Below, one piece after another: positions 8,874 to 17,267 of a DNA stretch of 64,000 nt; the stretch's first letter is position 1, and each line of letters opens with the position of its first letter. The notes under the pieces were generated by a model, which was given only the letters and a program-made list of their open reading frames with translations, searched no databases and was not told the DNA's origin. A program made the position numbers and the translations under genes. Origin of the DNA: Sandaracinus amylolyticus (GTDB lineage: Bacteria > Myxococcota_A > Polyangia > Polyangiales > Sandaracinaceae); contig NZ_CP011125.1 in the NCBI RefSeq assembly GCF_000737325.1, positions 1,612,001 to 1,676,000 of the forward strand, read 5' to 3'.

Positions 8874-9638
8874 TCACACGGCGAGCGACACCTCGACCCC
8901 GGCGTGATCGCTCGCGCGCGGCACGCTCCGGAGGCGCATCGAGCGCGCCTCGATCGATCCCGAGGTCCACACGCGATCGAAGCGGAGCCCGCTCCGGCGG
9001 TCGTTCTCCGGGCGCCACGTCGCGCGGGCGCTCTTGGGCGCACCGAGCTCGAGGAACACGTCGTGCACGCCGAGCTCGGGCGCGAGCACGTCCCACTCGC
9101 TCTCGCGCAGGTTCGTGTCGCCCGCGAAGACCGCGCCCTCGCGCGCGTCGCGCATCCACGTCGCGATCTCGCGCGCCTGCGCGAGCCGTGACTCGCCGCC
9201 GCTGCGCAGGCTCTCCATGTGCGCGGTGATCACGACCAGGCGCCGATCGGAGGGCGCGTGCCGGAGCGTCGCGATCGTGCCCGCGCGCGCGAGCGGGCTG
9301 TCGGCGAAGGCGCGACGCTCGCAGTGCTCGATCGTCCACGGCGCGCGCGCGGCGATCACCTCGTAGTGCTCGCGATCGATCGGCGTGTCGGGCCACAGCG
9401 TGAACCCCGCGGCCGCGAGGTGCGGCGCGAAGTACGCGCGGTGCGCCACGCGCACGACCTCCTGCAGCGCGAGCACGTGCGGCATGGGCGCGGTCGGCGC
9501 GCCCGACGCGGCGCGCGCGAGATCGCCGCCGATCAGGATCTCGAGGCAGAGGCGCTCCATGCGGTCGCCGAGCTGCGACTCGTCGAGACCGTCGACGTTC
9601 CAGGTGAGCAGGCGGAGCTCGTCGTTCGCGGTGGGCAC
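8874..9638 (-). CDS. TDP2-like endonuclease/exonuclease/phosphatase-family protein
   Basis: A 254-residue protein of the Mg-dependent EEP fold. The motif order matches tyrosyl-DNA phosphodiesterase 2 rather than generic nucleases: RLLTWNVDGLDE (TWN), VLALQEV (LQE), ITAHMESLRSG, FAGDTNLRESEW (GDTN) and ASDHAGVEV (SDH). TDP2 hydrolyses 5'-phosphotyrosyl bonds between DNA and trapped topoisomerase II, or RNA-VPg links. Bacterial members are poorly characterised. There is no signal peptide, so it is cytoplasmic. It precedes nudC in a likely operon. The family is firm; the substrate is inference. Confidence 0.85.
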   Translation of the reverse strand: MPTANDELRLLTWNVDGLDESQLGDRMERLCLEILIGGDLARAASGAPTAPMPHVLALQEVVRVAHRAYFAPHLAAAGFTLWPDTPIDREHYEVIAARAPWTIEHCERRAFADSPLARAGTIATLRHAPSDRRLVVITAHMESLRSGGESRLAQAREIATWMRDAREGAVFAGDTNLRESEWDVLAPELGVHDVFLELGAPKSARATWRPENDRRSGLRFDRVWTSGSIEARSMRLRSVPRASDHAGVEVSLAV

Positions 9639-9662
9639 GCGCGCGAACGTAGCGCGTCCCGA

Positions 9663-10499
9663 TCAGAGCGCGACCACGCGCTCTCTCGCGTCGTCGATGC
9701 CGACCAGACGATCGAGCGCAGGCCGAAGCCGCGCGAAGTGCGCGCGCGTCTCCTCGCACGCGTTCCTCCCGTCCGGCAGCGTCCACGAGAGCCGATGCGC
9801 GTTGAGCCCGACGAAGTGCGCGCCGCACTCGCCGAGCGCCGGCCGATGCGGCGGGAACGGCGAGCAGATCGAGACCTCGTCCACCGTGACGACGTGCGTC
9901 TCCCGCGCGCTCGTGATCGCCGCGACCTGCAGGCCCTGCTCGTCGAGCTCGCTCGTGAGCAGCATCCCTCGCGAGTCGAGCACGCGGATCATCTCGGCCG
10001 TGAGATCGAGCCCCGGGGGGAGCCCCCGGATGCCGCTGTTGCGAGGGGCCGTCCCGCACTCTCGCGCGAACTGTCCGAACGCGGGCCTCACGTCCTCCGC
10101 GAGCACGCAGGACTCTCCGCGCGGGTCGTCGAGCCACGCGCGGATCGCCTCGGGCATCCGCCAGAGCACGCAGTCGTTGTCGAGCGCGAGCTCGTACGCG
10201 TCGGGCGCGACGCGCACCGGCGCGAACTTCCACGACGTGCCCTCCGTCAGCGCGCCGTCGAGGTGAGGGCGCAGCCGTGCGTCGAGCATGCCCGTCACGT
10301 CGAGCCACTCCACGTGCCCCGGCACCGCGCCCGCGCGAGCACGCGCGACCGAGAGCGGGACCGTGTTCACGCAGACGACGTAGCGCGCGCTCGGTCCGAA
10401 CACGCGCATCGCGCCGTGCAGCGATCGTCGCAGCACGTCGTAGCCGTGCGTGCTCACGTTGCCGATCGTCCAGCGCAGCACGAGCGCACGGTCCCTCAT
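9663..10499 (-). CDS. Glycosyltransferase-like protein of unknown function
   Basis: A 278-residue soluble protein starting MRDRALVLRWTIGNVSTHG. The N-terminal half reads like a nucleotide-sugar transferase fold: alternating strands and helices, then APDAYELALDNDCVLWRMPEAI, where LDNDC sits like a DxD metal motif. A later GLPPGLDLTAEMIRVLD and CSPFPPHRPALGECGAHFVGLNAHR have no assigned meaning. I do not recognise a named family. It lies 24 bp upstream of the TDP2-like gene on the same strand. Upstream is a 233-bp gap to the divergent histidine kinase, in which I see no clear operator. Confidence 0.6.
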   Translation of the reverse strand: MRDRALVLRWTIGNVSTHGYDVLRRSLHGAMRVFGPSARYVVCVNTVPLSVARARAGAVPGHVEWLDVTGMLDARLRPHLDGALTEGTSWKFAPVRVAPDAYELALDNDCVLWRMPEAIRAWLDDPRGESCVLAEDVRPAFGQFARECGTAPRNSGIRGLPPGLDLTAEMIRVLDSRGMLLTSELDEQGLQVAAITSARETHVVTVDEVSICSPFPPHRPALGECGAHFVGLNAHRLSWTLPDGRNACEETRAHFARLRPALDRLVGIDDARERVVAL

Positions 10500-10732
10500 T
10501 CGTCGCTCTCCTCGTTCCACGTCGGAGATCCCGGAGTGCAGCGGACGTGCCCCCGTGCGCGCGAGCACGTGCCGCAGCTTCTTCTCACGTCTGCTCGCGT
10601 CCACTCCGTGCCTCGGCGTCGCCATCCGTCGAGCGCGTGGCGCGCAGTGCCACGCCCGCGTCCTTCGCCCGGGATCCCGCGGCGCGGTGCGTTCCAGCAC
10701 GCGAGACCGCGGGACTAGATGGGCTCCGAGCC

Positions 10733-13339
10733 ATGCGCGCGATCGGGAAGCACGCCGAGGCGCTCGGGCGAGCCGTGCTGGCGATGTTGCCGCCCGCGCT
10801 CGTCCTCGTGCTCCAGCTCGCGGTGTGGCGCCTCTTCGAGCCCTACGCGTGGTTCATGTTCGTCCCGGCGCTGTTCCTCAGCGCGCGCGTCGCGCGGCCC
10901 CGCGTGGCGATCCTCGTCAGCGCGGCGACGACGCTCGCGATCTGGTGGTTCTTCGTCCCGCCGTACGGAGCGCTCGGAAAAGACGCGCGACACGCTCTGC
11001 CGGCGATCGTGTTCTTCTCGACCGCGATCGTGTTCAGCGCGTTCCACGAGCGCCTGCGCCGCGCGCGCAACGCGAAGAGCGCCGCGCGGGACGCCGAGTC
11101 GCGGCTCGCGTCGCTCGTCGAGCAGGCGCCCGACGGCGTCTTCGTCGCGGACCTCGAAGGCCGCTACGTCGACGTCAATCCGTCCGCCTGCCGCATGCTC
11201 GGCTACACGCGCGACGAGCTCCTCGGCATGAGCATCGTCGACCTGCTGCGGCCCGAGGACGTGCCGCGGCTGCGTGCGTCGCGCGAGCGTCTGCTCGACG
11301 GTCGCATCGAGGTCGGCGAGTGGCTCCTCCGCCGCAAGGACGGGGTGCTCGTGCCGGTCGAGGTCAGCGCGCGCATCCCGCCCCGCGGCCGATGGCAGGC
11401 CGTCGTGCGCGACGTGAGCGAGCGCCACCGCATCGAGCGCGAGCTCCGAGAGCGACAGGCCGACCTGCGGAGCGCGCAGGCGCTCGCGAAGATCGGCAGC
11501 TGGCGCGTCGACGTGACCCGCGGCGAGATCGTGTGGTCCGAGGAGACGCATCGCATCTTCGGCACGCCGCGCGGGACCGAGCTCTCGTACGAGACGTTCC
11601 TCGACGCGGTGCACCCCGACGATCGCGAGTACGTCGATCGCATGTGGCGCGCGGCGATGCAGGGCGCGCACTACGACATCGAGCATCGCTTGTTGATCGA
11701 CGGCGAGGTGAAGTGGGTGCGCGAGCGCGCCGAGCTCGTCGTCGACGAGCAAGGCCAGGTGCACGGCGGGATCGGGACCACGCAGGACGTCACGGACCGC
11801 AAGCGCATCGAGCTCGCGCTGCAGGACGCGGAGCGGCGCGCCGTCGAGAGCGCGAACCGCATCCGCGCGCTCTCCGACGCCGCGGCCGCGATCAACGACG
11901 CGGTGGCGCGACTGCCCGATGCGAGCGTCGAGAGCGTCATGGACGTGATCGGCGCGCAGGCGCGCCTCCTCGTCGGCACGCAGTACGTCGCGATCGGCGT
12001 GGGCACCGATCCCAGCGCGCCCTTCGAGCACTGGATCGAGCTCGGCACGATCCCCGAGCACGTGAGCGCCGCGGGCAGAGCCGTGCTCCGCGTCCCGATC
12101 CGCCACCGCGGCGGCATCGTCGGCGACCTCTTCCTCGCCCGCGAGCACGACGCGCCGCCGTTCACCGACGACGACGAGCGGCTCGTCGATCTGCTCGCAT
12201 CGCGCGCCGGCGCCGCGCTCGAGATCGCGCGCCTCTACCGCAAGGTCGCGCTCTCGCGCGCGTGGATGCACACCGTCGTCGATCAGATGCCCGAGGGCGT
12301 CCTGCTGCTCGACGCGAGCGGGCACGTCGTCGCCGACAACCGGAGCCTGCGCGCCTACGCGCCTGCCGGCGAGCGCGCGCGCGATCCCTTCGGCAACCCG
12401 GTGCCGCTCGATCTCCTGTGCGCGGACGGGCAGTCGCTCGCGCCCGACGAGATGCCCTACGTCGCCGCGATCGTGCGTGGAGAGCGCTTCGCAGGCCGTG
12501 AGCACCAGGTGCGCCGCCGCGACGGAAGCGTCGTCGCGGTGCTCGTCGGCGTGTCGCCGGTCCTCTCCGACGCGGGGGAGCTCACCGGCGCGGTGATGAT
12601 CGTGCAGGACGTCTCGACGCTGAAGGAGCTCGAGCGCCTGCGCGAGGAGTGGACCTCGGTGGTCGCGCACGATCTGCGTCAGCCGGTGAACGTGATCACG
12701 CTCGCGGCGGGCATGCTCGCCGAGACGCGCGTGCCGCTCCCCGAGGACAAGCGGAGGTGGGCGATCGCGTCGATCGGCCGCTCCGCGGGGACGCTCGATC
12801 GCATGATCGGCGATCTGCTCGACGCGTCGCGGATCGAGGCACGCAGGATCACCGTCGAGCGTCGTGAGGCGTCGCTCGCGACGCTCGTGCGCGACGTCGT
12901 CGATCGCGTGCCGGGCGCCGGTGCGTGCTGCGACGTCGACGTCGCGCCGGGCGCCGATCGCGCCGTGCTCGCCGACCCGGTGCGCATCGAGCAGGTGCTG
13001 ACGAACCTGCTGACGAACGCGCTCAAGTACGGCGAGCCGGGCGCGCGCATCGGCGTGCGGCTGGTGCCGCGCGAGCGCGAGGTCGAGGCGATCGTGACGA
13101 ACCGCGGCCCCGGCATTCCGCCCGACGAGCTGCCCAAGCTCTTCCGCCGGTTCGAGCGCACGCGCTCCGCGCGAGCGGGACGAGAGCGCGGCATCGGTCT
13201 CGGCCTCTACCTGAGCAAGGGCCTGATCGAGGCGCACGGCGGGCGCATCTGGGCGGAGAGCACGCCGGGCGCGGAGACCAGCTTCCACTTCACGGTGCCC
13301 TACGCTCCGCGCGCACAGGCCGAGCTCGCGCACGCGTGA
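10733..13339 (+). CDS. Membrane-anchored multi-PAS/GAF hybrid sensor histidine kinase
   Basis: An 868-residue kinase. Residues about 10-110 form several membrane helices resembling the DUF4118/KdpD-type module (LAVWRLFEPYAWFMFVPALF). Then come PAS (about 125-235, APDGVFVADLEGRYVDVN), a PAS_3-type domain (about 255-365, HPDDREYVDRMW), GAF (about 395-510) and another PAS (about 512-640, DQMPEGVLLLDASGHV). The HisKA phospho-acceptor His is in VVAHDLRQPVNVI near 645. The HATPase N box (NLLTNALKYGEPG) is near 759 and the G boxes follow (GIGLGLYLSKG). No receiver domain or cognate response regulator is adjacent, so the output partner is elsewhere. Its stop is back-to-back with that of the convergent dehydrogenase. 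Confidence 0.92.
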   Translation: MRAIGKHAEALGRAVLAMLPPALVLVLQLAVWRLFEPYAWFMFVPALFLSARVARPRVAILVSAATTLAIWWFFVPPYGALGKDARHALPAIVFFSTAIVFSAFHERLRRARNAKSAARDAESRLASLVEQAPDGVFVADLEGRYVDVNPSACRMLGYTRDELLGMSIVDLLRPEDVPRLRASRERLLDGRIEVGEWLLRRKDGVLVPVEVSARIPPRGRWQAVVRDVSERHRIERELRERQADLRSAQALAKIGSWRVDVTRGEIVWSEETHRIFGTPRGTELSYETFLDAVHPDDREYVDRMWRAAMQGAHYDIEHRLLIDGEVKWVRERAELVVDEQGQVHGGIGTTQDVTDRKRIELALQDAERRAVESANRIRALSDAAAAINDAVARLPDASVESVMDVIGAQARLLVGTQYVAIGVGTDPSAPFEHWIELGTIPEHVSAAGRAVLRVPIRHRGGIVGDLFLAREHDAPPFTDDDERLVDLLASRAGAALEIARLYRKVALSRAWMHTVVDQMPEGVLLLDASGHVVADNRSLRAYAPAGERARDPFGNPVPLDLLCADGQSLAPDEMPYVAAIVRGERFAGREHQVRRRDGSVVAVLVGVSPVLSDAGELTGAVMIVQDVSTLKELERLREEWTSVVAHDLRQPVNVITLAAGMLAETRVPLPEDKRRWAIASIGRSAGTLDRMIGDLLDASRIEARRITVERREASLATLVRDVVDRVPGAGACCDVDVAPGADRAVLADPVRIEQVLTNLLTNALKYGEPGARIGVRLVPREREVEAIVTNRGPGIPPDELPKLFRRFERTRSARAGRERGIGLGLYLSKGLIEAHGGRIWAESTPGAETSFHFTVPYAPRAQAELAHA

Positions 13340-14362
13340 TCACGGCACGCGGATCACGATCTTCCCGAAGTGCGTGCCCGCGGCGAGCTTCGCGAGCGCG
13401 CGCGGCGCGTCGTCGAGATCGAGCACCTCGTCGACGACCGGCTGGATGGCGAGCCGATCGACCGCGCGCGCGAGGCGCTCGTGCATCGACACCGAGCCGA
13501 CGTGCATGCCCTCGACGGTCACGCTGCGGAACAGGATCGGCAGCGGATCGATCGCCTGGCCCATCCCGCCGAGCAGCCCCAGCACCGCGACGTGACCGCC
13601 GACCCGCACCGCCTGCAGCGAGCGCGAGAGCGTCGCCGCGCCGCCGACGTCGAGCACGTGATCCACGCCCTCGCCGCCGGTGATGCGCAGCACCTCCTCG
13701 TGCCACTCGGGGCGCGCACCGGTGTGCACGCGATCCCGCACGCCCAGCGCGGCCAGCCGGTCCAGCTTCGCCTCGCTCGACGACGTCGCGATCACGTGCG
13801 CACCGCTCGCGAGCGCGAGCTGCGCCGCGAACAGCGACACGCCGCCGGTGCCCTGCACCAGCACGCGCTCGCCGGGCAGCAGGCGCGCCGCGCCCTCGAA
13901 CAGCGCCTGCCACGCGGTCACCGCGGCGCACGGAAGCGTCGCGGCCTGCTCGAACGAGAGCGACGCCGGCATCTTCACGACGCCGCTCGCGGGGAGCACC
14001 ACGTGCTGCGCGAGCACGCCGTCGCGGTGACCGATGCCGAGGCTGCTCGACTCGTGCTCGGCGCGATAGGGGCCGTCGCGCCACGTGGGGTAGTACGCGC
14101 TGGTCACACGCTCGCCGACGCGCAGCGTGGTCACGCCCTCGCCGACCGCGGCGATCTCGCCCGCGCCATCGGAGAGCACGACGAGCTGCTCCTTCACCGG
14201 ACCGCCGTAGAGCCCTCTCGCGATCATCAGGTCGCGGTAGTTCAGCGACGCCGCGCGCATCCGCACCAGCACCTGCCCCGGCCCGGGCTCCGGCCGCGCG
14301 CGCTCCACCCGCGTCCACGCGTCCACGCCCGAGCCCGGCTTCCCGATCACGACTGCCTGCAT
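13340..14362 (-). CDS. NAD(P)-dependent zinc-less alcohol dehydrogenase/quinone reductase
   Basis: A 340-residue MDR protein starting MQAVVIGKPGSG. Landmarks: MRAASLNYRDLMIARG and LVVLSDGAGEIAAVG in the catalytic domain, the LPCAAVTAWQALF segment, and VLVQGTGGVSLFAAQLALA as the Rossmann loop. Typical zinc ligands are missing, as in the quinone-oxidoreductase and AdhP-like COG0604 group. It is the second MDR gene in the window arranged divergently with a LysR regulator (114-bp gap). It is probably a redox detoxification enzyme; the substrate is unknown. A much longer upstream reading frame exists but is antisense shadow over the LysR gene. Confidence 0.88.
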   Translation of the reverse strand: MQAVVIGKPGSGVDAWTRVERARPEPGPGQVLVRMRAASLNYRDLMIARGLYGGPVKEQLVVLSDGAGEIAAVGEGVTTLRVGERVTSAYYPTWRDGPYRAEHESSSLGIGHRDGVLAQHVVLPASGVVKMPASLSFEQAATLPCAAVTAWQALFEGAARLLPGERVLVQGTGGVSLFAAQLALASGAHVIATSSSEAKLDRLAALGVRDRVHTGARPEWHEEVLRITGGEGVDHVLDVGGAATLSRSLQAVRVGGHVAVLGLLGGMGQAIDPLPILFRSVTVEGMHVGSVSMHERLARAVDRLAIQPVVDEVLDLDDAPRALAKLAAGTHFGKIVIRVP

Positions 14363-14476
14363 CACGAGCACCTCCGTTTTTCCGCGACGACCGATGCGCG
14401 AGACCATGCATTCGTGCGCAGGAGTGCGGTAGAACGCGCCAGCGCACGTGACTCGTGCGTGGAAGGAACGAATCGG

Positions 14477-15376
14477 ATGGTCGAAGGCATCGACGGCATC
14501 CGCTGCCTCGTCCTCAGCGTCGAGACGGGCAGCTTCGCGGCGGCGGCGAGGAAGCTCGGCGTCACTCCGTCGGCGGTGAGCCGTCGCGTCGCGCAGCTCG
14601 AGCGCGAGCTCGGCGTCGCGCTGCTCGCGCGCACGACGCGCTCGTTGCGGCTCACGCCCGACGGGCAGGCGTTCCACGATCGCTGCGTGCGCGCGCTCGC
14701 GGAGCTCGAGGAGGCGTGCGACGCGATCGCGCACGCGAAGAAGCGCCCGTCGGGCCTGTTGCGCGTCGAGATCGCGACGAACCTCGGGCGCGTGATCGTC
14801 GGGCCCTCGCTGCCGCGCTTCCTCGACCGGCATCCCGACGTGCGCGTCCACCTCACGCTGCGCGATCAGCTCGTCGATCCGGTGGTCGAGGGCGTCGACG
14901 TGCTCGTGCGCATCGGGCCGCTCGCGAGCTCGAGCTTGATCGCGCGCAAGCTCGGCGAGACGCGCCTCGTGCGCTGCGCGTCGCGCGGGTACCTGCGCAA
15001 GCACGGCAAGCCGCGCACGCCCGCGGACCTCGCGTCGCATCGCTGCCTCGGGTGGCTCGACGGGACGCGACCGCGTCCGTTCACGTTCGCCTCCGAGGAG
15101 GGCACGTACACCCAAGAGATCGCCGGTCCGTGCCACGTCAACGACGCCGACGTGCTCGCGCAGCTCGCGGCGTCGGGGAACGGGATCGTGACGCTCTTCG
15201 ACTTCCTCGCGCGCGGCTGGATCGAGCGCGGCGAGCTCGTCACGGTGCTCGACGAGCACGGCGGCGCGACGTGGCCGATCCACGCGCTCTATCCGCCGAG
15301 CCGCCACCTCCTGCCGAAGGTGCGCGTGTTCCTCGATCACCTCGCGCGAGTCTTCCGCGAGATCACTCCTCGGTGA
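14477..15376 (+). CDS. LysR family transcriptional regulator (CrgA/DmlR-like)
   Basis: A 299-residue protein with the opening MVEGIDGIRCLVLSVETGSF and the LysR HTH (AAARKLGVTPSAVSRRVAQLERELGVALLARTTRSLRLTPDG). The effector domain covers about 90-295 (VDVLVRIGPLASSSLIARKLGETRLV is characteristic of the CrgA/DmlR subgroup). A GGAAGGA ribosome-binding site lies at 14461-14467. It is divergent from the MDR dehydrogenase, which is the likely target. The last 14 bp overlap the convergent MarR-fusion gene. Confidence 0.92.
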   Translation: MVEGIDGIRCLVLSVETGSFAAAARKLGVTPSAVSRRVAQLERELGVALLARTTRSLRLTPDGQAFHDRCVRALAELEEACDAIAHAKKRPSGLLRVEIATNLGRVIVGPSLPRFLDRHPDVRVHLTLRDQLVDPVVEGVDVLVRIGPLASSSLIARKLGETRLVRCASRGYLRKHGKPRTPADLASHRCLGWLDGTRPRPFTFASEEGTYTQEIAGPCHVNDADVLAQLAASGNGIVTLFDFLARGWIERGELVTVLDEHGGATWPIHALYPPSRHLLPKVRVFLDHLARVFREITPR

Positions 15377-16463
15377 CGGAGAGATCGCTCGCGCCGCCGG
15401 TGAGCTCGATCGACCAGCGATCGGTCGCGCTCTCCCAGCCGCGCGTCGCGAAGCGCGCGGTCGCGCCGAACGAGCCCATGCGCTGATCGTCGAAGGCGAG
15501 GCTGTTCGCGCCGCCGCGCACCACGGCCTGGGCCGCCGCGCCGCGCGGGCGCCGCACCACGACGTGGTTCGCGCCGCCGGTCACGCGCAGCGTCGCGGTG
15601 CCGCGCGGCCTCGGCAGGTGCAGCTCGCACTCGCTCGCACCGCCGGTGATGTCGATCGCGCGCACGTCGACGTCGCGCAGATCCGCGTCGAGCTGGGCGA
15701 CGCCGCCCTTGATCTCGATCGTCCACGGCACCGCGCTGGTGAGCACGAGCTCGGCGCCGAGGTCGTGCCGGCCGAGCCACGAGAACCCCTTGTACTGGAA
15801 GGTCACGGTGCCGTCGGGCTCGACGCGCACCTGCGGGCGCTTGCCGTCGAACGTCGCGCGATAGAGGTCGCGGATGCGCGCCCCGCGCATCGTGAGCTTC
15901 GGCGCGCCGGACACGAAGCGCAGGCGCCCGCGCTCCGCGCTCCCGATCGACGCGCGCGTGCCGTCGTCGCTCGCGCGCTCGGTGGTGCTCTCGTCGGCGG
16001 CGGGCTGTGCGAACGTCGCGATGCCCGCGAGCAGACGCTCGGCGGCGGTCTCGAGCAGCGCGATGCTCGCGGAGAGCGTCGCGTCGTCGACGCCCGAGAG
16101 CGCCTCGACGAGCAGTCGCTCGCGCGAGGCGCGGTGCGCGTCGATCACGTCGCGCCGCGCCGGCGCGAGCTCGACGAGCACCTGACGGCGATCGGCCTCG
16201 CCGCGCGTGCGCTGCACCCAGCCCGCGCGCTCGAGCCGATCGACGAGCCCGGTGACCGCGCCCGTGGTGATCACGAGCGCCTCCGCGATGCGACCCGCGG
16301 CGAGCGGGCCCGACTCGTCGAGCAGGAGCAGCGCCTCGAGATCCGTGATGCCGAGGCCGAGGCGATCCGCGGCGGCCTGGCGGAGGCGGCGCTCTGCCTC
16401 GCCGACGCGATGGAGGGCGCGCTCGAGGGGCCGGACACGGTCGGACTTGCGCGGACGGGACAC
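15363..16463 (-). CDS. MarR regulator fused to a beta-rich GGxS-repeat domain
   Basis: A 366-residue protein from a GTG start. Residues about 10-150 are a MarR winged HTH (ITDLEALLLLDESGPLAAGRIAEALVITTGAVTGLVDRLERAGW, then the wing RGEADRRQVLVEL). Residues about 190-366 form a beta-solenoid or toastrack-like domain with repeated IEIKGGVAQL, IDITGGASECEL, VTGGANHVVV and LTGGASDLSV turns, similar in style to DUF4097-type domains. The same domain forms the stand-alone protein encoded divergently at 16590. MarR proteins are normally about 150 residues, so the fusion is unusual. It probably binds the perfect inverted repeat at 16490-16514. The role of the beta domain is unknown; ligand or envelope-stress sensing is conjecture. 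Confidence 0.85.
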   Translation of the reverse strand: MSRPRKSDRVRPLERALHRVGEAERRLRQAAADRLGLGITDLEALLLLDESGPLAAGRIAEALVITTGAVTGLVDRLERAGWVQRTRGEADRRQVLVELAPARRDVIDAHRASRERLLVEALSGVDDATLSASIALLETAAERLLAGIATFAQPAADESTTERASDDGTRASIGSAERGRLRFVSGAPKLTMRGARIRDLYRATFDGKRPQVRVEPDGTVTFQYKGFSWLGRHDLGAELVLTSAVPWTIEIKGGVAQLDADLRDVDVRAIDITGGASECELHLPRPRGTATLRVTGGANHVVVRRPRGAAAQAVVRGGANSLAFDDQRMGSFGATARFATRGWESATDRWSIELTGGASDLSVTEE

Positions 16464-16480
16464 GACGGACGCTCGCCTTC

Positions 16481-16514
16481 TTGACGAGGCGATATCTTAG
16501 CTACTAAGATATCG
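16481..16514. promoter_or_regulatory. MarR operator inside divergent promoters
   Basis: A perfect 11-bp inverted repeat, CGATATCTTAG-cta-CTAAGATATCG, spans 16490-16514 and has the TTAG-N3-CTAA core typical of MarR/SlyA/OhrR-type sites. On the plus strand a TTGACG box at 16481-16486 is followed after 18 bp by TAAGAT (16505-16510). The palindrome offers an equivalent -10 box on the minus strand. A regulator bound here would block both promoters. It is the only AT-rich stretch in the 126-bp gap. Confidence 0.8.
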
Positions 16515-16589
16515 ACGGTCAGAGAGTCTGGTTGGGTGCGCACCAACGCTACCGCGACGCTCGCCCGCCGCCAACCCGAGGAGATCGCC

Positions 16590-17267
16590 ATGAACGAGCC
16601 CGGCAGCGACCCGTACCGCACCCCCGCGCGTCCTCCGAGCGAGCGCGCCCACGCGCTCTCGAGTCCCTACGACGGCCAGACGCACATGCGCCTCGTGATC
16701 GCGTCCGGGCTCTGCCGCGCCCACGTGCGCGTCGATCCGAGCGCCGACGCGCTGATCACGATCGATCCCGGCGTCGGCCCCGCGCCGCGGCTCCGCGTGC
16801 ACGGCGGCGAGGCGCGTGTGTCGTGGCCGATGTCGCCCGCGGACTGGCTGCACGCGCTCGTCACCGGCGCGCGCGACGAGCTCGCGATCGTGCTGCACCC
16901 CGCGGTCGCCTGGTCGATCGCGGTGCGCGGCGGCGTGTCGTCGCTCACCGGCGACCTCTCGCGCGCGACGCTCGGCGGCGTCGAGGTCGGCGGGGGCTGC
17001 AGCGACGTGGAGCTCGAGCTGCCGAAGCCCGAGGGCGTCGTGCCGATCCGCATCTCGGGCGGCGCGAGCCGGCTGCGCGTGCGGCGCCCCGCCGACGTCG
17101 GCGTGTCGGTCTCGGTGCACGGCGGCGTGTCGTCGCTGCGGCTCGACGATCGTCGCTTCGAGGCGATCGGCGGTGCGGCGCGGCTCGAGTCCGCGGCGCC
17201 CGTGCGCGGCGCCGACGCGTACGAGATCGAGGTCAGCGGCGGCGCGTCCGACGTGGAGATCGCATGA
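16590..17267 (+). CDS. Stand-alone beta-rich GGxS-repeat protein
   Basis: A 225-residue protein starting MNEPGSDPYRTPARP after a good GAGGAG ribosome-binding site (16578-16584). Residues about 90-225 repeat the pattern of the divergent MarR protein's C-terminus: WSIAVRGGVSSL, VEVGGGCSDVELELPKPEG, RISGGASRLRVRRP, VHGGVSSLRLDDRRFEA and IEVSGGASDVEIA. The two align along this whole stretch, so they derive from a common ancestor. There is no signal peptide or membrane helix. The next gene, a monooxygenase, starts within its stop (ATGA), so the two are coupled. Function unknown; co-regulation by the MarR fusion is very likely. Confidence 0.8.
   Translation: MNEPGSDPYRTPARPPSERAHALSSPYDGQTHMRLVIASGLCRAHVRVDPSADALITIDPGVGPAPRLRVHGGEARVSWPMSPADWLHALVTGARDELAIVLHPAVAWSIAVRGGVSSLTGDLSRATLGGVEVGGGCSDVELELPKPEGVVPIRISGGASRLRVRRPADVGVSVSVHGGVSSLRLDDRRFEAIGGAARLESAAPVRGADAYEIEVSGGASDVEIA

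Noticed and set aside
10715-13333. 872-residue minus-strand frame opposite the histidine kinase
   Set aside because: No domain pattern; mirrors codon bias of the kinase gene.
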